From: Tannerella sp.
GTDB lineage: Bacteria > Bacteroidota > Bacteroidia > Bacteroidales > Tannerellaceae
Direction: 5' to 3'
Assembly: GCF_030528505.1 (NCBI RefSeq)
Contig: NZ_JAUMYS010000013.1
Span: forward strand, 1-49,238
Length of the DNA stretch: 49,238 bases
Position 1 is the stretch's first letter; the number at the start of each line of letters is the position of its first letter. The translations under genes and the position numbers were made by a program. The notes beneath the pieces are model-generated. The model was not told where the DNA came from and did no database searches. It saw only the letters and a list, made by a program, of their open reading frames with translations. Positions 26,690 to 34,127 of the stretch are shown one piece after another.

Positions 26690-27030
26690 CCGTTAAAAGA
26701 ACAAAAAACGGGAACGCTTCGGGCAATCGCCCGAACGTTAAAACAACATGCGGGAGCTTTTCAGAACACTCAAACCGTTAAAAGAACAAAAAACGGGAAC
26801 GCCTTTCACAGCTCTCGGAACGTTAAAACAAAATGCGGGAGGCTTTTCACAACACTTGGAATGTTAAAACAAAGTGCGGGAGCTTTTTCACAACGCTTGG
26901 AACGTTAAAACAACATGCGGGAGGCTTTTCACGGTTCTTAATTCGTTCAAACATGATGCGGCGGCCTTTTCAGCGTGGTTCGATATGCTGCAAAAAACAA
27001 CGGGCATTGGCCCGAAGGGGGCGGAATCCG
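26690..27030. repeat. Degenerate tandem repeat array, about eight units of 41-45 bp
   Basis: The core GTTAAAA begins at 26692, 26737, 26777, 26822, 26863 and 26904, followed by a degenerate GTTCAAA at 26945 and a last degenerate unit near 26987. Units are thus 40-45 bp apart. Most continue with AACATGCGGGAGGCTTTT and a CACAACACTTGG-like end; units 1 and 3 instead carry GAACAAAAAACGGGAACGC. Because the period is not a multiple of three, the frames that cross it are not conserved and coding is unlikely. Confidence 0.75.
26991..27014 (-). terminator. Minus-strand terminator at the array edge
   Basis: A short GC-rich hairpin (CGGGC at 27001-27005 with GCCCG at 27010-27014) is followed on the minus strand by TTGTTTTTTG. 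It lies 20 nt past the stop codon of the truncated toxin gene. Confidence 0.5.
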
Positions 27031-27033
27031 GGT

Positions 27034-27168
27034 TTAATTCATCTTCGGATGCTCCATCAGCTCATCAAACAGCTTGATGAGTTTCTTGTATTGCACAGGA
27101 TTAGATTTCTTGTATTTCGATACGGTTTTTACTGCAATTTGAGTAAATTCAATCTTATACAGGCTCAT
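27034..27168 (-). pseudogene. Truncated Txe/YoeB-like toxin
   Basis: Reads 44 residues from the ATG at 27168: MSLYKIEFTQIAVKTVSKYK, then KKSNPVQYKKLIKLFDELMEHPKMN in pieces. This is the first half of a Txe/YoeB/RelE-fold mRNA interferase, whose full length is usually 80-100 residues. It stops just where the conserved Thr/Gly-rich turn and catalytic C-terminal half should begin. The start overlaps the stop of the antitoxin remnant as ATGA, the classic arrangement. The break point abuts the tandem repeat array. Without the catalytic half it should be inactive. Confidence 0.68.
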
Positions 27169-27231
27169 AGCGCTTCCAGGAATCGATTAAGTTCCTCCTT
27201 TGTAGTGATTGATTTTCTTCTTCTTCTTTAA
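27165..27231 (-). pseudogene. Antitoxin remnant of a toxin-antitoxin pair
   Basis: The frame ending at the TGA (27165-27167) reads TTKEELNRFLEAL, a familiar antitoxin C-terminus. Upstream, a stop interrupts this frame at 27228-27230, while a neighbouring frame reads KKKKKINHY across the AAG repeat. This suggests a frameshift in a slippage-prone run plus loss of the N-terminal half. Confidence 0.55.
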
Positions 27232-27363
27232 TATCGTGTGAAATTGTTAACAAGGTGTAATTTTCTCGCCTTGCTGAAAATAACAATTTTCTATTGGATG
27301 CGGGAAATAAAAAAAGTTTTTCTAATCAATCTCCTAAATGTGAGAAAAACACATAGAGAAGTG

Positions 27364-27390
27364 TTGGGATATGTGATGATTTTATATTTG
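27364..27390 (+). promoter_or_regulatory. Promoter of the beta-barrel/DUF4249/receptor operon
   Basis: TATATTTG (27383-27390) with a TTG 16 nt upstream (27364-27366). It lies about 88 nt before the ATG at 27479, leaving a fairly long leader. Confidence 0.45.
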
Positions 27391-27478
27391 TATGCGGGCT
27401 GTGTGTCTGTTTTCCAAATTAGGAACACAAGAAGCTCAAGCGTTTCATATATCAATAGCATCTATTTAAATTCTGGTT

Positions 27479-28111
27479 ATGATAAAAGTAAAAACAACGC
27501 TTGCCTCCCTCTTTTTCTTCTTTTTATCCGTGCCTGTTGGGGCGCAGATGCAGACCGGCTTGTTGGTGGGAGGCGGCTCGGGAAGTTTCAGTTACGGCGG
27601 TATCAAGGCAAGATATGAGAATATGACCCTTAGAGACGTCGATTACAAACTGAACGGATTCGTAGGTTATCGTTTTCGTTTGCATCCGTTTACTTCGTGT
27701 AAGGCATTTGTCGATCTGGATGCTTCCGTCGGAGTAAAATCATGGGATTACCTGTATCGCCCGATTCTAAAGCCGCAACCGTCCGACAACCCGCAGGTCG
27801 GTGGAATCTATATCCTGTCATCATCTGCCTATGCTTTCTTCGCTTCATTGGGAGGTACGGTCAATTATCCTGTTTACAAAGGATTGAGTGTGGGGTTGGG
27901 CGTGGAACCGACCTATTATTTCGTAAGTTACGAAAAGAATGATATGAAGCGTCCGCTCGATGTGCCGTTCGTCGGGAAGATTGCGTATAACTTCAAATTC
28001 ATGGAGTTGGGGATCAGTTATAAACATGGTTTGATGAATGTGGTCGAGACGAAAGACTTTGCTTCCGGAAGATTCCGTGACTGGCAGGTGTCCGTATGGA
28101 TTCCGTTCTAA
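27479..28111 (+). CDS. Small outer-membrane beta-barrel protein
   Basis: A 210-residue protein with a signal peptide (about 1-23, ending VGAQ) and alternating hydrophobic/polar strands typical of an 8- to 10-stranded barrel, ending WQVSVWIPF with the C-terminal Phe seen in outer-membrane proteins. Short turns and Gly/Tyr-rich strands (VGYRFRL, LSVGLGVEPTYYF) fit the porin-like OMP_b-brl class. No enzymatic motif is seen. It is the first gene of an operon with the DUF4249 lipoprotein (35 nt gap) and the receptor, which suggests an accessory role in that uptake system. Confidence 0.78.
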   Translation: MIKVKTTLASLFFFFLSVPVGAQMQTGLLVGGGSGSFSYGGIKARYENMTLRDVDYKLNGFVGYRFRLHPFTSCKAFVDLDASVGVKSWDYLYRPILKPQPSDNPQVGGIYILSSSAYAFFASLGGTVNYPVYKGLSVGLGVEPTYYFVSYEKNDMKRPLDVPFVGKIAYNFKFMELGISYKHGLMNVVETKDFASGRFRDWQVSVWIPF

Positions 28112-28146
28112 ATTATCCCACCGATTCATCGCATCAAATACATATA

Positions 28147-29082
28147 ATGAGAGAGTATCTTTTTCTTGGTCTGCTTGGCCTGTTTGTGAGCGCTTGTTCC
28201 GTCAACTACGATATACCGCCGTCGTCGGTGACGGAGGCGGAGCGTATCATTGTGAACAGCTATCTGAATCCGTCGGACTCGATCCGGGTGAGACTGCACA
28301 AATTAACCCATTCGGAGAAGGGGTATGCCATACACGCCTTGACGGGAGCGCATATCGTTTTAAAAGAAAACGACGCGGTGCTGTTCGATGGTGTCTGTAC
28401 GGACTCCGTGTTGCTGTTGCCCAAGCATCCGCAGGCAGGGGCGACCTATTCGATCGAAGTGACTTATTCCGGTCTGCCGGAAGCTCGGGCGCGCACCCGT
28501 GTGCCGTCTTCAATCCGCTGTACGGCTGCCTATTCACCCGACGGCTACCGGAATCTTATTCGCTTGACCTCTTTCGATATCGCCCGGTGCGAAAACGAAA
28601 ATCTTTGGATCACCGCCTACCGGCAACGGCAGGATACGGTCGTCGATCAATATCCCGATCTATATGCGAATAACGGATTGATCGACATGGTGAACAGGCA
28701 GGTCGGTACGAGGATGATCAACGAACAAGTCGGCGCGATGTATCACATCGGTTTTTTGCGAATCAAGCATAAGAATCTGGCGTCTCTGACCGAGCTTGTT
28801 TTTGCTCCGGTCTATGCGTCGAGCGGAAGGGATACCGTCCGAAGGCCTGAACCGGACAAAATACGGGTCAAGTTGATCACGGCGACTCCCGAATACGACC
28901 GATATAATAAAACGCTGTATGAACAAAAAACGATGATCATTACGGAGGATGATATTTCATCGGTTTTTTACAAGCCTCAGCCCGTATCCGGCAATGTGCA
29001 ACAGGGACTCGGTATATTCGCGGGCATAAACGAAGAAAATTACGTATTTCAGTTACCTGAAAGAGAAAGGATATGGCCATGA
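28147..29082 (+). CDS. DUF4249-family lipoprotein
   Basis: A 311-residue lipoprotein with lipobox VSAC (Cys17). The frame is open 17 codons further upstream, but only the ATG at 28147 gives a lipoprotein signal directly. The DUF4249 pattern is visible: an N-terminal VVxSYLxPxDxIxVxL-like stretch (IVNSYLNPSDSIRVRLHKL), GAHIVLKEND, and a YSIEVTYSG strand before a PS-rich turn. DUF4249 proteins are partners of TonB-dependent receptors outside the SusD type. The last 10 nt overlap the receptor ORF if the receptor starts at its first ATG, or 4 nt (ATGA) at the second. Confidence 0.86.
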   Translation: MREYLFLGLLGLFVSACSVNYDIPPSSVTEAERIIVNSYLNPSDSIRVRLHKLTHSEKGYAIHALTGAHIVLKENDAVLFDGVCTDSVLLLPKHPQAGATYSIEVTYSGLPEARARTRVPSSIRCTAAYSPDGYRNLIRLTSFDIARCENENLWITAYRQRQDTVVDQYPDLYANNGLIDMVNRQVGTRMINEQVGAMYHIGFLRIKHKNLASLTELVFAPVYASSGRDTVRRPEPDKIRVKLITATPEYDRYNKTLYEQKTMIITEDDISSVFYKPQPVSGNVQQGLGIFAGINEENYVFQLPERERIWP

Positions 29083-31202
29083 AAAGAGTCGGTTTGTTTT
29101 TTCTGTCCGGTTTAGTGGCAGGGGCTGTCTCGGCACAGGAGCCCTCCGTTCCGGCCGACAGTACGGCTGCATCAGAAATCAGAAGGCAAATATTGCTCGA
29201 TGAGGTGGTCGTGGAAGCTCGAAGCAGGAACATCGACAGTCGCGGATTAGGCAATATGCGAATCAATACGAATCTCTTGAAAGTATCTCCGCTGTTTCTC
29301 GGTGAGCGCGACGTGATCAAGACGCTGCAATTCCTACCCGGTGTCTCGGCGGGTATGGAGGGCTCTTCCCAACTGAATATTCGCGGAGGGACGAACGATC
29401 AGACGCTCTACCTGACAGACGATGTGCCGATCTATAATCAGAATCATACGTTCGGCCTCTTTTCCATCTTCAATGCGGATGCCATCCGTACGGCGGACAT
29501 CTATAAGGGAGGTATTCCGGCACATTATGGTGATAAGTTGTCGGGGGTCGTTTCGGTCGATGCGAAAGAAGGAGACTTCGGAAAGTACCGGCATTCGGTA
29601 TCGTTGGGACTTCTTGCCGGTACGGTAGCCTCCGAAGGCCCTATCGTCAAAGATCGATTGAGTTATCTGATTGCGGGCCGGCGTTCTTTTCTCGATTTGC
29701 TGTTTAACGGTTTGATGTCGGTAATCAATGAGCGTCAGGCAGGCTATCCGACGGTTTCTTTTGCCGACCTGAATGGTAAGCTTACCTGGAAACTCAACGA
29801 CAACCATCGATTGTCGTGGCTCTTTTATTACGGTTACGATGATATGGGAGGGATCAATAGGGAGCATAAAAAGTATTCGGAAGAGAAATATTGGGAGAAA
29901 TTCGGCTACGGCTGGAAAACGCTCACTACGTCGCTTCGTCATCAGGCACGGATCAAACAAGGTCTGTCCTTATCAGGCCACGCTTATTACACCGGACTGA
30001 GCAACTTCAACTATTATAAGAACAAACAAGAGTCTACTGAGTCGAAACAGGCGATGAAAAACGAACATGCTTCGCGTATGAACGAGTTGGGAGCAAGATT
30101 CTTGTTAAAGCATGAGATCGCTGATCGTCACACGCTTTATTACGGATGGGAAGGGGCTTATCAACGATATATGCCGGATTACGTATATAAATCGCTCAAC
30201 AAACACAAGTCTGTATATCATAACGATCATCTGACACTTTTCAAGACATCGGCCTACGTGTACGATGAGTTCAAATACCGGAAATGGCTGTTCAGTATGG
30301 GGCTTCGTGCTTCGTTGTATCGTAGCGGGACGATCAGCCGGTTCGCTTGGGAGCCGAGGTTGAAAGTAAACACCTTTATCGGCGAGAAGCACAAACTGAT
30401 GCTGGCTTACGACCGGATGTATCAGCCCGTACATACGATTAATGAGATCGATTATAATGCCAAAACGGATTACTGGGTGCCATTCCGCGAAAACATCTTG
30501 CCGCAATCCGACCAGATATCCGCCGGCTGGAAACATTATACGAACGAGTATCTGACCCTGTCGGTCGAGGCTTACTACAAGCGAATGCGGCATCTGCTGC
30601 TGATCAGAAATCTGGAATATTATCTGGACTCTCATTCGGATTATACACAAGGAAAAGGCTCTTCAATGGGGATAGAGTGTATGGCGGAATATGGCCGAGG
30701 GGCCTTTACCGGGTGGGTGTCGTATACGTTGTCACGGTCGAGACGCACATTCGGAGGCCGTTCGTATCCGTTTAAATATGACGCGCCTCACGACTTATCG
30801 GCATTCGCCGGATACGTGGTACGCCAAAAACCGACCAACACCCATACGCTCTCTCTGCAAATGCAGTTTAAAAGCGGATATCCGTATTACGTTCCCGAAG
30901 TATCTTATCCGGGCATGGGCTTACCTACGCTTCCGAACGGATACATCGAAACGAGTGGGGATCTTTTGGAAGTTCATCATGTCCCTCACTACCCGAATAT
31001 CCGGCTGAAAAATTATTTCAGGGCAGACATCAATTATACGGTCGAAAGAAAATTGAAACACGGTGGGCTGACGTGGCAGTTTTCGCTACTGAACGTAACG
31101 AACCGCGCCAATCCGTATGCCGTCTATAAAAAAGACGGGAGGTATAAGGCTTTCGTACTGATTCCTATCCTCCCGTCCATATCGGTCAAAAGAAGTTTTT
31201 GA
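29079..31202 (+). CDS. TonB-dependent outer-membrane receptor paired with DUF4249
   Basis: About 707 residues with a signal peptide (ending VSAQ), a TonB-box-like stretch EVVVEAR, a plug domain (about 55-175, with QFLPGV, LNIRGGTNDQTLYLTDDVPIY in two pieces, and GGIPAHYGDKLSG) and a barrel ending PSISVKRSF. Unlike most such Bacteroidetes receptors, it has no carboxypeptidase-regulatory-like domain before the plug. The start is uncertain: ATG at 29073 (adds Met-Ala) or at 29079, which overlaps the upstream stop as ATGA and directly begins a typical signal peptide. The substrate is unknown; siderophores, cobalamin or peptides are all possible. Confidence 0.9.
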   Translation: MKRVGLFFLSGLVAGAVSAQEPSVPADSTAASEIRRQILLDEVVVEARSRNIDSRGLGNMRINTNLLKVSPLFLGERDVIKTLQFLPGVSAGMEGSSQLNIRGGTNDQTLYLTDDVPIYNQNHTFGLFSIFNADAIRTADIYKGGIPAHYGDKLSGVVSVDAKEGDFGKYRHSVSLGLLAGTVASEGPIVKDRLSYLIAGRRSFLDLLFNGLMSVINERQAGYPTVSFADLNGKLTWKLNDNHRLSWLFYYGYDDMGGINREHKKYSEEKYWEKFGYGWKTLTTSLRHQARIKQGLSLSGHAYYTGLSNFNYYKNKQESTESKQAMKNEHASRMNELGARFLLKHEIADRHTLYYGWEGAYQRYMPDYVYKSLNKHKSVYHNDHLTLFKTSAYVYDEFKYRKWLFSMGLRASLYRSGTISRFAWEPRLKVNTFIGEKHKLMLAYDRMYQPVHTINEIDYNAKTDYWVPFRENILPQSDQISAGWKHYTNEYLTLSVEAYYKRMRHLLLIRNLEYYLDSHSDYTQGKGSSMGIECMAEYGRGAFTGWVSYTLSRSRRTFGGRSYPFKYDAPHDLSAFAGYVVRQKPTNTHTLSLQMQFKSGYPYYVPEVSYPGMGLPTLPNGYIETSGDLLEVHHVPHYPNIRLKNYFRADINYTVERKLKHGGLTWQFSLLNVTNRANPYAVYKKDGRYKAFVLIPILPSISVKRSF

Positions 31203-31233
31203 ACTTCCGGGCGCTTCTTACGTTTTGCGTTTT

Positions 31234-32700
31234 TTACTTGTCAATGGATTGTTGGCTTAACAGTTTGTCGAGCAGCGGTCTGATTTGCTCCGAGCTGGGT
31301 GCGGGGGCTCTGTACATTCGTAATTTTCCGTCGGGGTTGTAGAGCAGGAAATGAGGGATGGAAGTTACGTTGAGCTGCTCGGCAAACGCCGATTCGCCGC
31401 CGAAAAGCTGATGACCGTGCATCTGCAACGCTTCGAGCGTACTCTTCCAAGTGCTGCTTTTCTTATCGAGCGAGATGCTGACAAACGCAATGTTTTTGCC
31501 TTCGTATGCTTTCTCCAATTTTTGGAGGAACGATATTTCTTTTCGGCAGGGGATACACCACGAAGCCCACAAATCGATATATACGTAGTGTCCTTTAAAC
31601 TGTTCGAGTGTAACGGTCTCTCCCTGCACATTCTTTAATGCTGCATCGGGAAAAGACGCCCCCAAGGCAGTGTATTTCAGGTAGCCGAATCGTGTGCATA
31701 GCCGATCACGTTGCTCCTCCGACGAGAGATTTGCGGCTAATTTCCTGAAAAAAGCTTTGTCTTGCTCATACGTTTCACTCATCTTATAGCTGAGAATATA
31801 GGCTTCCATCATGGATTCGATGGTTTTATCGACCATCGTACGGTTGGATACGCTTTTTTTCAGTCGTTCGATATTCTGCTCTATCTGTGGAAGTATTAGC
31901 CGTGCGTTGGGAAGGAATCCGTTGGCCGTATTCAGAAACTTTCGTAAATGCGAGACGGATGATGGGAAGAGCATCGCCTTTTCGTGATCAAAGAAGTCAG
32001 ATACATCGAAAGGTAGAGCATAATACGTTTCCGGAACATTCATTTTTACCTTATTTGCTTGTTCATTTATCAGTGGGAGCTGATAGAGCAAAGAAAGATA
32101 ACGTTCATAGGCCTGAACTTTCGCAAATTCGATGACTTCGGGATCATGGCCTTCATACTTCTTTAAGTTTTCGAGAGAATAGCTTTCCCATTGTTTTAAA
32201 ATGGTTTGGCATGATTCGACATCTTTTGGCGGATTTTCCCATGCCGTGCGGCTGAGCCGATAAAAGTGCAGGTCGTTTTCGATAAGCAGTTTGTTTTCCC
32301 TGTCTGTCATGTGTTCGGTCTCAGGGGCGAACGTATGCTCGTCCGTTTCGCTGTAACGAATTTCGAACGTATGACCCGGTCGCATGTAGCAGATATGCCG
32401 GCTGATGTATTTATTTCCTTGCTCGCCCACCTGCGTAATCAGGTAGAAGAAGCCCGATTGCTTCAGTTCGAACTCGTTAGCGAATGTCATGGTTTCGCTC
32501 ACCTCGATGGTTGGAGCCAGAGGCGCATCCGTTGTACCCTGTGACTGCATCTCTACCAGCTGAATCGTAACGGGATGCTTTTCCTTCAACGTAATGAGGC
32601 CTTTTATACCGGCCGTATTTTGTGCATGGCCCGCCGCCCCCCAGAGGGCGGCAAGAGCCAGGATGATCCACGGTTTCCGTATTATCTTTATTAAAAACAT
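31234..32700 (-). CDS. TlpA-like thioredoxin-fold protein (cassette 2)
   Basis: A 488-residue exported protein with a cleavable-type signal peptide (about 1-26, ending GHAQ). A beta-rich N-terminal domain (about 28-125) and a helical middle (about 130-335) precede a C-terminal TlpA/AhpC-type thioredoxin domain (about 345-485). The active site WCIPC has Cys382 and Cys385, and SIPHF supplies the cis-proline. The Ile in CIPC differs from the CGPC of its upstream counterpart, which would shift redox potential. It most likely reduces or forms disulfides at the periplasmic side or cell surface. It is the last gene of the long leftward operon, 9 nt after SusD. Confidence 0.88.
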   Translation of the reverse strand: MFLIKIIRKPWIILALAALWGAAGHAQNTAGIKGLITLKEKHPVTIQLVEMQSQGTTDAPLAPTIEVSETMTFANEFELKQSGFFYLITQVGEQGNKYISRHICYMRPGHTFEIRYSETDEHTFAPETEHMTDRENKLLIENDLHFYRLSRTAWENPPKDVESCQTILKQWESYSLENLKKYEGHDPEVIEFAKVQAYERYLSLLYQLPLINEQANKVKMNVPETYYALPFDVSDFFDHEKAMLFPSSVSHLRKFLNTANGFLPNARLILPQIEQNIERLKKSVSNRTMVDKTIESMMEAYILSYKMSETYEQDKAFFRKLAANLSSEEQRDRLCTRFGYLKYTALGASFPDAALKNVQGETVTLEQFKGHYVYIDLWASWCIPCRKEISFLQKLEKAYEGKNIAFVSISLDKKSSTWKSTLEALQMHGHQLFGGESAFAEQLNVTSIPHFLLYNPDGKLRMYRAPAPSSEQIRPLLDKLLSQQSIDK

Positions 32701-32709
32701 ATTTCTCTG

Positions 32710-34098
32710 TTAACGCGGATTCTGTTTGATATTCGGATTTCTTGCAAGCACTTTGTTCGCAATAGGCATGACGAGGCGATTGTCGTCGGGAGTCAGCGTC
32801 ACTTTACCATGCGTAACGATGATGTTATGTCCCTCGCGATTCAAACGTTTGATGTCGGCCAGACGAAGCCCGGAAAAAGCCAGTTCGAGTCGCCGTTCGC
32901 GCAAGACAAGCTGCAAGGCCTCTTCTTTGTTCGAAGCATTCAGATCGGCATACGTTTCCGGTGTAAATCGCTTCACCCGGATGGAATTTAAGTCGTTCAG
33001 TGCCTCTGCGATCTTCCCTTCGCGTGCATTGGCTTCGGCACGGATCAGGTACATTTCGTTCGTCTGTACGCCTCCATATTTATAGTTTCCTACAAAGATG
33101 TTGGACGATAAAATACCGATGCCTTTCAGTGCGGCTCCGTACCAGTCCTGTTGAGTCGTTCCGAGTGTAAAACGCAAGTCGCCGGGAGCATACATTGCTT
33201 CGAGTTCGGGCGACATGAAGAAGGTAAAGGCGTATGCTCCGACCTTACTCTGGTACTTGTAAAGGATAATGTCCTTGATATCGTCCGTAACGTTGGGGAA
33301 ATTTTTAAGCCCCCTGTATTTGGCTTGGGGATCTACCCATGCCGTGTCACGGTTGTAGTCGTACAGGTAGTTGTTTGCATCGAGAGCCTTCTGCGCATAG
33401 GTACGTGCTTTCGGATAGTCTGCCTTATACAGGTATACGCGTGCCAGTATGCCGTAGGCTGCTCCCTTGGTCGGTTTATAATTATGTTTTGCTTTATCGG
33501 GCAGCAGTTCGGCAGCTTCGAGCAAATCATTCTCGATTAACGCATATACTTCTTTAACCGACGAGCGGGGCAGGAGGGCGTTGATATCGGGTTTGAGCGG
33601 CATCGGCACTCCCATATCCGTATCGGCCGTGGCCGGGTCATAATGTTTGGCGTATGCGTTTACCAACTGCAAGTACGTAAAGGCACGATGTACAAGCGCC
33701 TCGCCCCGGATACGATTCCGGTCGATGCCGGGACTGCTCTCGGCTTTGTCGATCCCTGTCAGGATCGTATTGCAGGTATAAATCGTTTTATACGCATTCT
33801 CCCAGTCCGAATCGGTTTCATCCAGTTCGAAAAAGAGTGGTTCGAAGTCATAGGCTCGGATGGCCGATATCCCGACTAACCGCACATCTCCCCGGTTATC
33901 GTCGGGCAGCGTAATTTCATCCGTCATATAGGCCGACATGTTCGAAGTTCTGGAGAAAACATACGGCTCGGAAAGCAAATACTCAAAATCGCTGAGCGTA
34001 GAGGGTACCACGACGCCTTTGGGTTTTATATCTAAAAAATCATCGCAGGCAGATAAGGCGATGAATGCGATTATCGCATAGCATATTATTTTTTTCAT
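32710..34098 (-). CDS. SusD/RagB-family lipoprotein (cassette 2)
   Basis: A 462-residue surface lipoprotein, lipobox LSAC (Cys18), followed by the hallmark DDFLDIKPKGVVVP. Helical repeats (GEALVHRAFTYLQLVNAYA) and the C-terminal signature LAFSGLRLADIKRLNREGH with a final NPNIKQNPR match the family. It is clearly a paralogue of the SusD at 39210, sharing DFLDIKPKGVV, the NAYAKHYDPATA-type stretch and the LKRLNRE-like ending. It would bind substrate and close the SusC channel encoded 29 nt upstream. Its ligand is not predictable, but similarity of the two SusD proteins suggests related ligands. Confidence 0.93.
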   Translation of the reverse strand: MKKIICYAIIAFIALSACDDFLDIKPKGVVVPSTLSDFEYLLSEPYVFSRTSNMSAYMTDEITLPDDNRGDVRLVGISAIRAYDFEPLFFELDETDSDWENAYKTIYTCNTILTGIDKAESSPGIDRNRIRGEALVHRAFTYLQLVNAYAKHYDPATADTDMGVPMPLKPDINALLPRSSVKEVYALIENDLLEAAELLPDKAKHNYKPTKGAAYGILARVYLYKADYPKARTYAQKALDANNYLYDYNRDTAWVDPQAKYRGLKNFPNVTDDIKDIILYKYQSKVGAYAFTFFMSPELEAMYAPGDLRFTLGTTQQDWYGAALKGIGILSSNIFVGNYKYGGVQTNEMYLIRAEANAREGKIAEALNDLNSIRVKRFTPETYADLNASNKEEALQLVLRERRLELAFSGLRLADIKRLNREGHNIIVTHGKVTLTPDDNRLVMPIANKVLARNPNIKQNPR

Positions 34099-34127
34099 CT
34101 TGTCTGTTGTTTTAATAATTCATATCA

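Noticed and set aside
26690..27030. CRISPR array
   Set aside because: Units are degenerate over their whole length, with no constant repeat separated by unique spacers, and no cas genes are nearby.
26639..27231. Plus-strand frames of 89, 132 and 67 codons across the repeat array
   Set aside because: The 41-45 bp period is not a multiple of three, so repeats fall in different frames; the third part overlaps the toxin remnant on the other strand.
27238..27618. 126-codon plus-strand frame before the small barrel protein
   Set aside because: It spans the promoter and overlaps the barrel gene out of frame; composition is not protein-like.
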